NCBI RefSeq assembly: GCF_000023825.1
Contig: NC_013061.1
Location: 4,030,001 to 4,094,000 of the forward strand
DNA: 64,000 nt
DNA from: Pedobacter heparinus DSM 2366
Lineage (GTDB): Bacteria > Bacteroidota > Bacteroidia > Sphingobacteriales > Sphingobacteriaceae
Direction of reading: 5' to 3'
Made by a program: the position numbers and the translations under genes. The notes under the pieces are model-generated. The model saw only the letters and a program-made list of their open reading frames with translations. It searched no databases and was not told the origin of the DNA. This document shows, one piece after another, positions 1-9,687 of this stretch (within the stretch, counting starts at the first letter, position 1; each line of letters starts with the position of its first letter).

Positions 1-1
1 G

Positions 2-349
2 GTAAATACCGATAACGACAAAAGAGATGAGCACTTGAGAAGTGCCGATTTTTTTGATGCAGCTAAATTTCCTAAGCTGACCTTCAAAAGCACATCCGTA
101 AAAAAAGTTGCCGGAAACAAATATAAAGTAAACGGGAACCTGACATTTCACGGGGTAACCAAACCGATTACTTTAGATGCGGTTTTAAGAGGGGTAACCA
201 CCAATCCAATGTCTAAAAAACCTACTGCAGGATTTAAAGTTAGCGGAACAATTAAAAGAAGCGATTTTGGATTTGGTGCCAAATTCGGTAATGCTATGCT
301 TAGCGACGAGGTAACCTTAAACGCAAATACAGAATTTGTACAAAATTAA
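2..349 (+). CDS. YceI-family protein, 5' partial
   Basis: The reading frame is open from base 2, so the N-terminus lies outside the window; the TTG at base 35 is inside the gene and is not a credible start. What remains is about 115 residues ending in TAA. It shows the YceI lipocalin-like pattern: a sub-motif HLRSADFFDAAKFPKLTF, then FHGVTKPITLD, then a late SDFGFGAKFG stretch. YceI proteins are small secreted or periplasmic beta-barrels that bind isoprenoid-like lipids; the physiological role is often unclear. The gene converges with the sulfatase gene only 14 bases away. Family assignment is firm; function is not. Confidence 0.85.
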   Translation, partial: VNTDNDKRDEHLRSADFFDAAKFPKLTFKSTSVKKVAGNKYKVNGNLTFHGVTKPITLDAVLRGVTTNPMSKKPTAGFKVSGTIKRSDFGFGAKFGNAMLSDEVTLNANTEFVQN

Positions 350-363
350 AGTACATATATAAA

Positions 364-1905
364 CTATTGTACTTCATCAGGGAACGGAATCACTTTTCCA
401 CTTGCTTTTTCACGTGGAAGCTGTGCATTCCGTTCTTTAAGTGTTTTGCCCAATACCAGGGCCAGTTTTTTTACCATTCCCGGATATTTACCAGCCAGGT
501 TATTTGCCTCCCGGATATCCTGGGCCAGATCATACAGTTCAAACTCCCGGTTCCGCATATTGTATAACAGCTTCCAGTTCCCTAAACGAAGCGCAGTAAA
601 ATAATTGATACCCAGTTTTTCATTCGCGGTCAGGTTAATCCATTTGTTGGGATAATGAAATACCAAAGGACGGTCCGGCGCTTTTAAATGAGGGTTTTTG
701 AGGTATTTCACAAAACTTTGCCCATCCGTTTTTTGGAGTATCTTAGCTGGCTTAACCCCTGCCATTTCCAATATGGAAGGGAAAAAATCTTCAATGATCA
801 CCGGATTTTTATAAACTGAACCTGCGCTGGTTACACCTGGCCATCTTACAATCATGGGTTCCCTTATCCCACCTTCATATACCGAGCCTTTGCCCGACCT
901 GAGGGGGTAGTTGTGTGTATTTAGGGCACCTCCCCTTTGGTGATGGTCTAGCCCTCCGTTATCGCTCATAAAAATAATGATGGTATTTTTGTCCACACCT
1001 TTCTTTTTTAAATAATCCATAATATCACCAAGGCTTTTGTCCATACCTTCAACCAGACTCGCATATCTGGCCTCGGTACTGTCAAGCCCCGCATCATAAT
1101 ACTTTTGTACAAAGCGCGGATCGGCCATTATAGGGGTATGAACAGCATAATGGGCCATATTCAGATAAAAAGGCTCCTTTCTGGCTATTGGTGTTTCCAT
1201 TGTTTTCAGGGCTTCCTGTGTAAGGGCTTCTGAAAGAAAAGTACCTGTTTTAAAATACGCCTCTAAATCGGGTACCGCCTGTACCTGTGTCTTACCAGGC
1301 ATATTGCCATAATTTTGCTCCGATAAATAGCTTTGCGGATGTCCGCCCGAATGCCCGGCAATGTTAACCATAAACCCTAAGTTGTAAGGGCTTGCACCTG
1401 GGGTACCTATTGCAGCCCAATGGGCCTTGCCAATATGAATGGTATAATAACCGGCATCTTTTAACAATTGTGGAAAGGGTGTTGCAAAAACTGTGCGCTC
1501 CGTTTCTGCATTATTGCTTAAACCGTTCATGTTCCATTCCAGGGGCTCAAACTGCTCATCCTTTTCATCAGCATCATTATTTTTAAGGGGTGATGTCCAA
1601 TTGGTCACATGGCTCCTGGAGGCATTCATGCCTGTCATAAAACTCACTCTGGAAGGGGTGCAGACCGGTTGCGCATAAGCATCTGTAAATTTCATTCCTG
1701 CCTGTGCCAGCCGCTCCATATTGGGTGTATGGTAACGCTTGTTCAGGGGCATAATGCTGTCATAAAAAGGCACTGAAGTATCCATCCAGCCCATATCATC
1801 AACCATAAAAACAATGATGTTCGGGCGGATTGGTTTTTGATTTTGTGCAAAAAGAGTGGTTTTGACGGTCAGTAAGGCTATTATCAGAAGTTTATATTTT
1901 TTCAT
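364..1905 (-). CDS. Secreted sulfatase (formylglycine-dependent, S1 type)
   Basis: A 513-residue sulfatase of the alkaline-phosphatase superfamily. I start it at the ATG at 1905 because MKKYKLLIIALLTVKTTLFAQ is a typical signal peptide; an upstream ATG at 1974 would add 23 residues unlike one. The metal-binding pair is in the VDDMG motif (Asp36-Asp37). The CTPSR motif (Cys82) is the C-x-P-x-R signature whose cysteine is oxidised to formylglycine. Further conserved blocks are GKAHWA, MSDNGG and SGKGSVYEGGIREPMI. It probably removes sulfate from a carbohydrate outside or in the periplasm. No sulfatase-maturating enzyme is in view. It lies about 6.7 kb from the GlcNAc-type PUL and is not in its operon, so a link to that substrate is only possible. 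Confidence 0.9.
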   Translation of the reverse strand: MKKYKLLIIALLTVKTTLFAQNQKPIRPNIIVFMVDDMGWMDTSVPFYDSIMPLNKRYHTPNMERLAQAGMKFTDAYAQPVCTPSRVSFMTGMNASRSHVTNWTSPLKNNDADEKDEQFEPLEWNMNGLSNNAETERTVFATPFPQLLKDAGYYTIHIGKAHWAAIGTPGASPYNLGFMVNIAGHSGGHPQSYLSEQNYGNMPGKTQVQAVPDLEAYFKTGTFLSEALTQEALKTMETPIARKEPFYLNMAHYAVHTPIMADPRFVQKYYDAGLDSTEARYASLVEGMDKSLGDIMDYLKKKGVDKNTIIIFMSDNGGLDHHQRGGALNTHNYPLRSGKGSVYEGGIREPMIVRWPGVTSAGSVYKNPVIIEDFFPSILEMAGVKPAKILQKTDGQSFVKYLKNPHLKAPDRPLVFHYPNKWINLTANEKLGINYFTALRLGNWKLLYNMRNREFELYDLAQDIREANNLAGKYPGMVKKLALVLGKTLKERNAQLPREKASGKVIPFPDEVQ

Positions 1906-2097
1906 TGTGAATTGCTCATTGCGGAATATATAAAATTTCTGCGATATAGGCTGTATCCTTGGCCACCCGTTCAACCATTCACCTCGCAGCCGTTTTAATG
2001 CCTGAACATCGATTTTAAAAAAAAATACTCCGAACTGTAAAAAACTATTTAAATTACAATTGGTTATCCATGTTACGCTTATAAAACTAAAATTGTA

Positions 2098-2105
2098 TAC
2101 TTTTG
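2098..2105 (+). promoter_or_regulatory. Possible -7 promoter element for the FecR-like gene
   Basis: TACTTTTG matches the Bacteroidota -7 consensus TAnnTTTG. It lies 52 bases ahead of the proposed TTG start. The -33 box is poor: GTTACG around 2072 sits at about the right distance but lacks the usual TTTG. Confidence 0.4.
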
Positions 2106-2157
2106 GTGTGTAAGCTGGAGAATGATTTAATTATTAACTGTATAAAACCGTAACATT

Positions 2158-3432
2158 TTGAAGTTATACGCTCATCAATCCGTTGCCGAAGCACTGACCA
2201 TCCTGAACAATGAAGGTCAGGATTGCCTACCTGTGTACGATGATGATGCAATCATTGGAAAAATCACGTATGCAGAGCTGAGGATTTTTGCAAATCATGA
2301 TGAAAAACCGGGAAGTATATCCGCAGCCAAGCTTCATTTTGATCTGAGAACTGTCTTGCCGGCAATCAGGGCAATGCAAACAGCACAATACAAAAAAGAA
2401 CAAAAACAGCTTAAAGTCAGAAAATGGACTACGCGCTTAAGTTCGGCAGCAGTAATCGCAGTTGTCCTGTTCGGCTTTGCCTGGTTGCTTTTTGAGCCCA
2501 TCAATATGCCTTTTACAGATCAGGAAGAAGTATTGACTCCCGATTCCAACCATATTACCCTGACCTTTACGAATGGTGAAAAAATCGCACTGAACAGTGA
2601 GAAAGATGGTGTGGTGATTCATGCATCCCAATTATATTATAATGATGGATCTGCGTTATTACAGGAAGAGATAAGCCCAGACGTTTTGGCCAAAGGGATC
2701 ATGGTGCTCAAGACACCTAAAAGTGGCATATACCAGGTAAGTCTTCCTGATGGCACGAAAGTTTGGCTCAACAGTTCAAGCCAGCTCAGTTTTCCTTCAA
2801 CTTTTAAAGGAAATGACCAGCGCGCTGTTCAGTTAACCGGGGAAGCTTACTTCGAAGTTGCAAAAAGTGAAACACCAAAACATTTACCCTTCATTGTGAC
2901 AACTGATAAACAAGAAATAAAAGTTTTGGGTACCCACTTTAACGTTAATGCCTACCCGAACAATCTGGATATAAAAACCACTCTGCTGGAAGGCAGGGTA
3001 CAGGTGATGCCATTGTTATACGGTAAGCCACTGGCAAATGCCGATCCCGCTGTAACAGATCCCCTCCAGGTGATGGGTACCCGCAATGAGGCTGGTAATT
3101 TAAATTTAAACCGGGCTGTAATCCTGCAACCCAATCAGCAGGCCATTTTAACAGATCAACACATCACCGTTAAACCGGTGGACGGACAACTGGCCATTGC
3201 CTGGACGAAAAGGGATTTCACGTTCAGGAACATGCCGCTTGAGGACATCATGAATGTAGTGGCTGTCTGGTATGATGTGGATATTGTTTATCAGCAACAA
3301 ACCATTGGAGCTGTACTTTTAGGTGGCTCAATCCAGCGGTCCGATAAATTAGCCGATGTACTGGCAACCCTATCACTAGCCTCTAACATGCACTTTAAAG
3401 TAGAAGGCAAACGGATTATTGTAAGACAATAA
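2158..3432 (+). CDS. FecR/DUF4974 protein with CBS-like N-terminus
   Basis: A 424-residue membrane protein. Residues 94-112 form one hydrophobic helix. The periplasmic part has a FecR domain (about 180-290; QVSLPDGTKVWLNSSS, LTGEAYFEVAK, VLGTHFNVNAY) and a C-terminal DUF4974 secretin-like domain (about 345-424). FecR proteins normally act as anti-sigma factors that pass a signal from a SusC/FecA receptor to an ECF sigma factor. Here the usual N-terminal anti-sigma region is absent. Residues 5-48 instead resemble one CBS motif (HQSVAEALTIL, CLPVYDDD, IIGKITYAEL). The start is TTG at 2158: an in-frame stop lies at 2143 and the CBS-like pattern begins at once. No sigma factor or TonB receptor is adjacent, so the partner is unknown. 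Confidence 0.8.
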   Translation: MKLYAHQSVAEALTILNNEGQDCLPVYDDDAIIGKITYAELRIFANHDEKPGSISAAKLHFDLRTVLPAIRAMQTAQYKKEQKQLKVRKWTTRLSSAAVIAVVLFGFAWLLFEPINMPFTDQEEVLTPDSNHITLTFTNGEKIALNSEKDGVVIHASQLYYNDGSALLQEEISPDVLAKGIMVLKTPKSGIYQVSLPDGTKVWLNSSSQLSFPSTFKGNDQRAVQLTGEAYFEVAKSETPKHLPFIVTTDKQEIKVLGTHFNVNAYPNNLDIKTTLLEGRVQVMPLLYGKPLANADPAVTDPLQVMGTRNEAGNLNLNRAVILQPNQQAILTDQHITVKPVDGQLAIAWTKRDFTFRNMPLEDIMNVVAVWYDVDIVYQQQTIGAVLLGGSIQRSDKLADVLATLSLASNMHFKVEGKRIIVRQ

Positions 3433-3445
3433 ATAGCTGGCAACG

Positions 3446-5917
3446 CTAAAGTGCCCTGCCGGTTTCGTCATTCTTATCAGGAAAGTGGTGATAAACCTCC
3501 TGCTGTGGAAATGGAATCACTATACCCTTGGTCTTAAAGGCATTACTGATCGCTACGATCAGTGCACTTCTTGTTGCATAAGCTTCCGCCAGATGCTTTG
3601 TCCAGAAATAAATTTTTACATCAATGGTACTGCTGCTAAACTGTTCATACTGAACAACCGGAGCCGGATTTTTACTTACCCGCTGCTCTGCATTCAACAA
3701 TTCAGTAAGTAATTGCCGGCATTGCTCAAGATCTGCATCATAAGCAATCCCAATCTGTATCGATATCCGTTTCCGGTTTCCACCCAGCGACCAGTTGGTC
3801 AGATGGGAATTTAACAGGTCGCCATTGGGCATCACTACATTGGCACCATCCCAGGTAGCAATTACACTGCTTCTGAAGCCTATCGATTTTACAATGCCGC
3901 CCTGACCGTCAACATCTACAATGTCGCCCACATTAACCGGTTTTTCAAAAGCAATGATCAGCCCGCTAACGAGGTTATTGACCAGCGTTTGCAGACCAAA
4001 ACCTATACCCACACCTAAGGCACCAAGCACAATGGTGATCCTGTCTACCGGAATGCCAGCAGCTGCAACAGCTAAAAACAAGCCTATCGCCAGAATGGAA
4101 ATACGGACCAGCAACAACCAGCTGCCAAGTCCCTGCTTTTCCTCCTGATCATTTTTGCCGGTGCTGAAGTGCTGATCGGAAGCAAAAAAGGATACGATTT
4201 TTGATACAATGACCGAAATGGTCATAATAACAATGAACAACACCAGGGTATTGATGCTGAAAGTATAATTACCGATGGTACGCTCACGCCCAAAAAAATC
4301 CTTAAAGGGGTCTACAATATAATCGAAACCAGCAAAATTACGACCAAATAACACAACCCAGCCTACAATAAGCAGCAAATAAAACAGTATCGGGGCCTTT
4401 GTCCCAACCTTTTTAAAATTGAGGTAAAACAGCTTTTTGTCCTGATGCGTATAAACGCTGAAAGCCAGGAAAAGTCCCTCATTAATCAACCGGATGGTCC
4501 ACAAAAAGAGGATGGCAATCACTACATTCAGAAAACCACTGATGAGCAAAGTTTTAGACAGGTTATACCTTCCAAGCACATTGGCCAGTGTTGAACCAAT
4601 TTCCAGCAAAACCATAAAGCCAATGGCAACAAGTATCAGTTTCTCCTTCAGTTCCTGTTTACGGCCTTTCAGCAATACAAGGATTCCAGCAATAGTCCCT
4701 GTTACCGATATGATCAACATAAACCACCTCTCGGTACGTGAAGCCTGAAGCACCATATTGTCAAAGGCGGCGACCAGAAAAAGCAGGAGCATCATCAGCC
4801 AAACCCTCATCCAGTACCGGGTGATAAATTTATTAAATATCAGCGTAAGACTAACCGAGGCTATTGTCCAGAAAACTACGTTTAAAATGAAGGGCGATGA
4901 GACAAACATAAACTGAAACAGGTTGACCACGATAATCAGGGCCGAGAGCAGCGGATACCGGAGTACCAGCTGCCCTTCCAGATCCGGTGTTAGCAGCCCA
5001 TTCTCTCTATATATATTCTTTAACGAACGCAAATAAAAGAAAGAGGCAAAAACAAGTAAGAGAAGGACAACCAGCTTACCAGTATTGTTTTGGACATAAA
5101 ATATCAGGGTAAGCAAGCCTTTTGCCTCTGCCTGCCGGAGGATTTCCTTAAATGACCGGTAATGCCCCGGTGACTCCCAAATATTGTTAAATTCTCTTTT
5201 GAAAGTATTTCCTGCCATATCTTTTTGATACAACTGTATTTCTTCCAGGGCCGTCTGCAGTCTAAAAACCAGCATATTTACCTGGTTAAGTAAGCTCTGC
5301 ACATTATTTCCAGCCTGTTTCAATGCACTGTCTACCGGATGGACCTCATGGGCAAGCACAGCAATCTGTCCTATGTATTTGCTGAGTACCACAGAATCTG
5401 TCGAAAACTTAAACAGGTCTGGCGCACTCAGCAGTGAGTCCAGCTGGTACCGGAAGCTGCTCAATTGTTGCTGGTGAAAGTCAAGCTTTGTTTTTCTGGC
5501 GCCCGCTTTACTCAGTAACTCAGTTAAAATTTTGGACGTGGCAGTAAGGTTCCTAAAGGTCTGGGCGGTTCCCTTATTCGTCAGCACACCATCTCCTGCC
5601 ATGGTAAAGTCTCTTTCAATCCTGGCCAGCTGCTCTTTTGTACCCAGTGTATCAATCCCCGTACTTAGGTAGACCTTGGCTATATGCATGGCCTTTTTGA
5701 TCTCATCGATAATCCTGTTTTGTGCTATAGCCGCCTTGTCGGCAGCAAAATCATCTGCACTACTTTTTGCCGATACTTTGGCGAAGGCCTGCATCCTGCG
5801 CACAAAACTGCCTCCTGTATCCTTAACAGCAACTGTTTTACCAGTTGAATCTTTTTGCTGTGCAGACAATGAAATACAGGCAAACAGGCAAACCAATAAA
5901 GAGGCAATAGATTTCAT
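3446..5917 (-). CDS. MscS-family mechanosensitive channel, large form
   Basis: An 823-residue inner-membrane protein, far longer than E. coli MscS (about 286 residues) and closer to the MscK/YbdG-like large members. I use the ATG at 5917, which gives the signal peptide MKSIASLLVCLFACISLSAQ; an ATG at 5947 adds ten residues. About 270 residues of predicted periplasmic, helix-rich sequence follow, then many hydrophobic segments. The pore-lining helix is the Gly/Ala-rich GALGVGIGFGLQTLVNNLVSG, followed by the beta domain (EKPVNVGDIVDVDGQGGIV) and the alpha/beta tail. The predicted role is release of solutes on hypo-osmotic shock. It converges with the FecR-like gene 13 bases away. Confidence 0.92.
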   Translation of the reverse strand: MKSIASLLVCLFACISLSAQQKDSTGKTVAVKDTGGSFVRRMQAFAKVSAKSSADDFAADKAAIAQNRIIDEIKKAMHIAKVYLSTGIDTLGTKEQLARIERDFTMAGDGVLTNKGTAQTFRNLTATSKILTELLSKAGARKTKLDFHQQQLSSFRYQLDSLLSAPDLFKFSTDSVVLSKYIGQIAVLAHEVHPVDSALKQAGNNVQSLLNQVNMLVFRLQTALEEIQLYQKDMAGNTFKREFNNIWESPGHYRSFKEILRQAEAKGLLTLIFYVQNNTGKLVVLLLLVFASFFYLRSLKNIYRENGLLTPDLEGQLVLRYPLLSALIIVVNLFQFMFVSSPFILNVVFWTIASVSLTLIFNKFITRYWMRVWLMMLLLFLVAAFDNMVLQASRTERWFMLIISVTGTIAGILVLLKGRKQELKEKLILVAIGFMVLLEIGSTLANVLGRYNLSKTLLISGFLNVVIAILFLWTIRLINEGLFLAFSVYTHQDKKLFYLNFKKVGTKAPILFYLLLIVGWVVLFGRNFAGFDYIVDPFKDFFGRERTIGNYTFSINTLVLFIVIMTISVIVSKIVSFFASDQHFSTGKNDQEEKQGLGSWLLLVRISILAIGLFLAVAAAGIPVDRITIVLGALGVGIGFGLQTLVNNLVSGLIIAFEKPVNVGDIVDVDGQGGIVKSIGFRSSVIATWDGANVVMPNGDLLNSHLTNWSLGGNRKRISIQIGIAYDADLEQCRQLLTELLNAEQRVSKNPAPVVQYEQFSSSTIDVKIYFWTKHLAEAYATRSALIVAISNAFKTKGIVIPFPQQEVYHHFPDKNDETGRAL

Positions 5918-6011
5918 AGTGATAAATGTTTTGATGAAGTTAAGCATCTTTCAGTAAAATTATTTCCGGAATATTCCTGATGTCTTAAAAAGATCAATTA
6001 TCTTTAATTCA

Positions 6012-7304
6012 ATGAAAGAGCTGAGCTCAGGCAGAAGGCTAAAAGCCATCTTTGGAGGTTCGATAGGTAACCTGGTAGAATGGTACGACTGGTATGCCTA
6101 TTCGGCATTTGCCATTTATTTTTCAGCTTCGTTTTTTCCGGAGGGAAATCCAACCGTACAGTTATTGAATACGGCCGGCATATTTGCATTGGGTTTTTTA
6201 ATGCGCCCCCTGGGTGGTTATATCTTTGGCCGCATTGCCGACCGTATTGGCCGTAAGCAATCCATGACCCTTTCTGTACTGCTGATGTCGCTGGGCTCTT
6301 TACTAATTGCCCTAACCCCTACCTACCAGACTATTGGTGTAATGGCACCAGTACTGTTACTGACTGCCAGGCTGCTACAAGGTTTAAGTGTTGGCGGCGA
6401 ATATGGAGTATCGGCTACCTATCTGAGTGAAATGGCGACTAAAAACCATAGGGGCTTTTATTCCAGCTTTCAATATGTAACTTTAATAGGTGGCCAGCTC
6501 CTTGCCCTGGCCATCCAGCTGGTATTGCAAAAATTGCTGCTTTCAGATACACAATTGCACGAATGGGGCTGGCGCATCCCTTTTGTTTTTGGGGCCATAC
6601 TTTCTATCGTAGCCCTTTATCTCAGGAAAAACCTGGACGAGACCAAAGCTTTTGAAAACCAAAAAGAAAATCAATCGGGTAAAAAGGGAACCATAAAAGA
6701 ACTGCTAAAACACCCTAAAGCAGTAGTTACAGTAATTGGACTTACTTTAGGAGGTACACTGGCCTTCTATACCTATACCACGTATATGCAAAAATTCCTG
6801 GTCAATACAGTGCAGATGAGCAAAGAACAATCAACCCTCATGTCCTTTTTTACCTTATTCATTTTCGCCTGTTTACAGCCCCTTTTTGGTGCTTTATCTG
6901 ACAGAATTGGCCGTCGCCCACTCCTCATCGGTTTTGGTATACTGGGTACCATCTGTACCGTTCCCTTACTCAGTACGTTAAGCCATACCACATCACAGTG
7001 GCAGGCCTTTTTTCTTTTAATGGCTGCCTTGATTATTGTAAGCGGTTATACCAGTATCAATGCCGTAGTAAAAGCAGAGCTGTTCCCCGCAGAAGTAAGG
7101 GCACTTGGCGTTGGGCTTCCCTATGCTTTAACTGTGGCTGTATTTGGTGGCTCGGCCGAGTACATTGCACTCTGGTTAAAAGAACGGCAATATGAATCGT
7201 ATTACTACTGGTACATTACCTGTTGTATTTTTATTTCCTTAATGGTTTATGTTTTTATGAAAGATACCAAGGAACATTCTAAACTGAACCAGGAAGACAA
7301 TTAA
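6012..7304 (+). CDS. MFS transporter, metabolite:H+ symporter (KgtP/ProP type)
   Basis: A 430-residue MFS permease with about twelve membrane segments. Traits of the metabolite:H+ symporter subfamily are the opening GGSIGNLVEWYDWYAYSAF, the loop 2-3 motif GRIADRIGRKQSM, and LLQGLSVGGEYGVSATYLSE. The same signature recurs in the second half (GALSDRIGRRPLL). Family members carry 2-oxoglutarate, citrate, proline/betaine or shikimate, and length and sequence are nearest to KgtP-like dicarboxylate carriers, but the substrate cannot be fixed from sequence. It is followed 54 bases later by another MFS gene on the same strand. Confidence 0.85.
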   Translation: MKELSSGRRLKAIFGGSIGNLVEWYDWYAYSAFAIYFSASFFPEGNPTVQLLNTAGIFALGFLMRPLGGYIFGRIADRIGRKQSMTLSVLLMSLGSLLIALTPTYQTIGVMAPVLLLTARLLQGLSVGGEYGVSATYLSEMATKNHRGFYSSFQYVTLIGGQLLALAIQLVLQKLLLSDTQLHEWGWRIPFVFGAILSIVALYLRKNLDETKAFENQKENQSGKKGTIKELLKHPKAVVTVIGLTLGGTLAFYTYTTYMQKFLVNTVQMSKEQSTLMSFFTLFIFACLQPLFGALSDRIGRRPLLIGFGILGTICTVPLLSTLSHTTSQWQAFFLLMAALIIVSGYTSINAVVKAELFPAEVRALGVGLPYALTVAVFGGSAEYIALWLKERQYESYYYWYITCCIFISLMVYVFMKDTKEHSKLNQEDN

Positions 7305-7358
7305 TGCTTGCAAAATGTAACAGATAATTTACTATTTTAGCCTGCCAATATCACAACC

Positions 7359-8585
7359 ATGCATACATCCAAAAAAGCCGCCATCAGCTTTATATTCATT
7401 ACATTACTGATTGACGTAATGGGATGGGGATTGATTATCCCTGTAATGGCAGATCTTATTGCCCAGCTAAAAGGCATTTCAATTAATCAGGCCAGTACTT
7501 ATGGTGCCCTGTTGCTTTCTGTTTTCGCCGTTACACAATTCCTTTTCTCGCCTGTAATGGGCAACCTGAGCGATAGGTATGGCCGCCGTCCGATTTTGTT
7601 ATTTTCTTTACTAGGCTTCGGGATCGATTACATTATCCTGGCCCTGGCCCCCACTTATGGATGGCTATTTTTAGGTCGCATTATAGCCGGGATTACCGGT
7701 GCCAGCTTTACCACGGCTACAGCTTACATTGCCGATGTCAGTACAGATGAAACTTCTAAGGCCAAGAATTTCGGTCTGATAGGTGCTGCCTTTGGTCTGG
7801 GTTTTGTACTTGGCCCGGCCCTTGGTGCTTTTTTAGCTACCTGGGGTATCAGGGCTCCTTTTTATGCAGCCGCGGCACTTTGTTTGCTCAACTGTATCTA
7901 TGGTTATTTTTTCCTGCCCGAATCCTTAAGTAAAGAACACCGCAGGGAATTTGACTGGAAACGCGCCAACCCTTTTGGTTCTTTAAAATTTTTAACCAAT
8001 AATCCAAAAATCGGTAGCCTGGCCCTGGGCTTTTTCCTGATCTACCTGGGCAGCCAGGCCGTACAGAGCAACTGGAATTTTTTCACCATTTACCGCTTCA
8101 ACTGGAGCGAAAAAATGGTAGGCATTTCACTTGCAGTTGTAGGTGTGATGGTTGGTGCCGTTCAGGGGGGGCTTACCAGGATTGTTGTTCCTAAGATCGG
8201 GAATGAAAAGAGCATTTACCTGGGTCTATCGCTTTACACCTTAGGACTGGTCCTTTTCGCTTTTGCTACCCAGGGCTGGATGATGTTTGCCTTCCTGGTA
8301 CCTTATTGTTTAGGTGGCATATGTGGCCCCTCACTGCAATCTGCCATTTCAGGACATGCGCCCGCTAACCAGCAGGGAGAGCTACAGGGTGCATTAACCA
8401 GTTTGATGAGCCTTACAGCCATCATTGGCCCGCTGATCATGAACAATTCATTTGCTTATTTTACAAGCAGTAAAGCACCGTTTTACTTTCCAGGTATCCA
8501 TTTCTTAATTGGGGGTGTTTGCATGCTGATCAGTATCTTTATCACTTATAAAGTATTGAGCAGGGAAAGAAATCCTCAGGTATAG
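7359..8585 (+). CDS. MFS transporter, TetA/TCR-like drug:H+ antiporter family
   Basis: A 408-residue protein with about twelve membrane segments. It begins like class A-C tetracycline efflux pumps (LLIDVMGWGLIIPVMADLI), has the motif GNLSDRYGRRPILLFSLLGFG in loop 2-3 and the motif C-like GLGFVLGPALGAFL in helix 5. Many Bacteroidota chromosomes carry such TCR/Tet-type MFS genes without known resistance, so the name indicates family and does not prove tetracycline efflux. It may share a transcript with the preceding transporter. It converges on the PUL's last gene. Confidence 0.85.
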   Translation: MHTSKKAAISFIFITLLIDVMGWGLIIPVMADLIAQLKGISINQASTYGALLLSVFAVTQFLFSPVMGNLSDRYGRRPILLFSLLGFGIDYIILALAPTYGWLFLGRIIAGITGASFTTATAYIADVSTDETSKAKNFGLIGAAFGLGFVLGPALGAFLATWGIRAPFYAAAALCLLNCIYGYFFLPESLSKEHRREFDWKRANPFGSLKFLTNNPKIGSLALGFFLIYLGSQAVQSNWNFFTIYRFNWSEKMVGISLAVVGVMVGAVQGGLTRIVVPKIGNEKSIYLGLSLYTLGLVLFAFATQGWMMFAFLVPYCLGGICGPSLQSAISGHAPANQQGELQGALTSLMSLTAIIGPLIMNNSFAYFTSSKAPFYFPGIHFLIGGVCMLISIFITYKVLSRERNPQV

Positions 8586-8619
8586 AAAGTGCAAACGGAC
8601 ACTGGTACTTCTAAAAAAG

Positions 8620-9687
8620 TTACTCTCCGGATGGTACCTGAATGGCCACACCTGCCGGGATAGGTGTACCGAAATTTGGGCTCCCATCCGGGTTCCAGCT
8701 AAACTTTTGTAAGCGCATGTCCCGCGACCAACCTGGTTCTGTAGTTTTCTTGGCATGATAAAAGATCCACCATTCTTTGTTATCCGGAGATTGCGTGAAA
8801 CTAGCATGTCCAGGACCAAAGACTTGTTCTGTTCCCTGAAACACAGGTCCCGTTTTTTCCCAGCTCTTCGCATCAAGCAATACTTTGGCCTCTTTTTTAA
8901 GTCTTAACAAGCCAAGGCGGTACTCTGGTGTCCAGGATTCGCGGGTGGAATACACAATAAAAACCTGTCCTTTACGAAGCAGAAACTGAGGGCCCTCGTT
9001 CAAGTTCAGTGGACCGCCTGTTTCCCATTGCTGGTCAGGACTGGAAATTTTTACCCTTTCTGAACTGATTGTCCAGGGATTGCTCATCCTGGCCAGATAC
9101 AGGTGTTGAACTGTTTTATCGGTAGCCGCATTCTTTTCCCAACCAGACCATACAGCATAGAGTTTCCCTCTGATTTCTGCTACATTAACATCTATGGCCC
9201 AGATATTTCCGGTTTGATCTTTTGGGTCTGCACCGGTGCTTAACAGGCCTTTATCTATATATTTTCCCTGCGGGTCATCTGTTACTGATTCGAGTACGCC
9301 TGAACGCTGATAGATATACGGAGGGCCAGATTGGCCTGCCGCATAATAGATGTACCATTTGTTGTTGAAATAGTGGAGCTCTGGCGCCCAGATTTGATTG
9401 CTGTTCCAGCCTTTTCGAGGTGCATTCCACACGATAACTGCCTTGCCCAGCTTGCTCAGTTTATCCGATTTACTTACAGAAATACCTCTACCAGCGATCC
9501 CTCCGGTGCTCTGACAAACGTAATAATGGTTTTTGTGCCTGATCACCCAGGGATCTGCGCCCTGCCCTACTGGATTTACGAAGGTCCGCGCTTCGTTTTT
9601 TTCCTGGGCCTGCGTTGCTGTATGCCCTAAAATTAAACAGAACAATACAAGAAAAGAAAAACTGCTGGTTGTTATGGTTGGATTCAT
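8620..9687 (-). CDS. Glycoside hydrolase family 43 protein (PUL gene 12)
   Basis: A 355-residue secreted five-bladed GH43 enzyme. The start at 9687 gives a signal peptide ending near ATQAQ; an upstream ATG at 9732 would overlap the kinase gene more deeply. The catalytic triad is visible: Asp45 (GADPWV, general base), Asp166 (WAIDVNV, pKa modulator) and Glu231 (NEGPQF, general acid). GH43 enzymes are mostly alpha-L-arabinofuranosidases, arabinanases or beta-xylosidases, though some subfamilies act on galactosides or unusual sugars. It is the last gene of the operon. Its ATG overlaps the stop codon of the kinase gene in an ATGA arrangement (9684-9687), which suggests translational coupling. Confidence 0.88.
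   Translation of the reverse strand: MNPTITTSSFSFLVLFCLILGHTATQAQEKNEARTFVNPVGQGADPWVIRHKNHYYVCQSTGGIAGRGISVSKSDKLSKLGKAVIVWNAPRKGWNSNQIWAPELHYFNNKWYIYYAAGQSGPPYIYQRSGVLESVTDDPQGKYIDKGLLSTGADPKDQTGNIWAIDVNVAEIRGKLYAVWSGWEKNAATDKTVQHLYLARMSNPWTISSERVKISSPDQQWETGGPLNLNEGPQFLLRKGQVFIVYSTRESWTPEYRLGLLRLKKEAKVLLDAKSWEKTGPVFQGTEQVFGPGHASFTQSPDNKEWWIFYHAKKTTEPGWSRDMRLQKFSWNPDGSPNFGTPIPAGVAIQVPSGE

Noticed and set aside
349..374. AAGTACA / TGTACTT inverted repeat between the YceI and sulfatase genes
   Set aside because: Only seven pairs with a 12-base loop and no T run, so evidence for a terminator is insufficient.
7359..8585. Acquired tetracycline resistance gene
   Set aside because: The protein is of the TCR/Tet MFS family, but there are no mobile-element marks or composition change, and such genes are ordinary in this phylum.
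8505..8876. A 123-codon minus-strand frame across the TetA-like/GH43 junction
   Set aside because: It overlaps the conserved ends of two real genes and shows no protein family.
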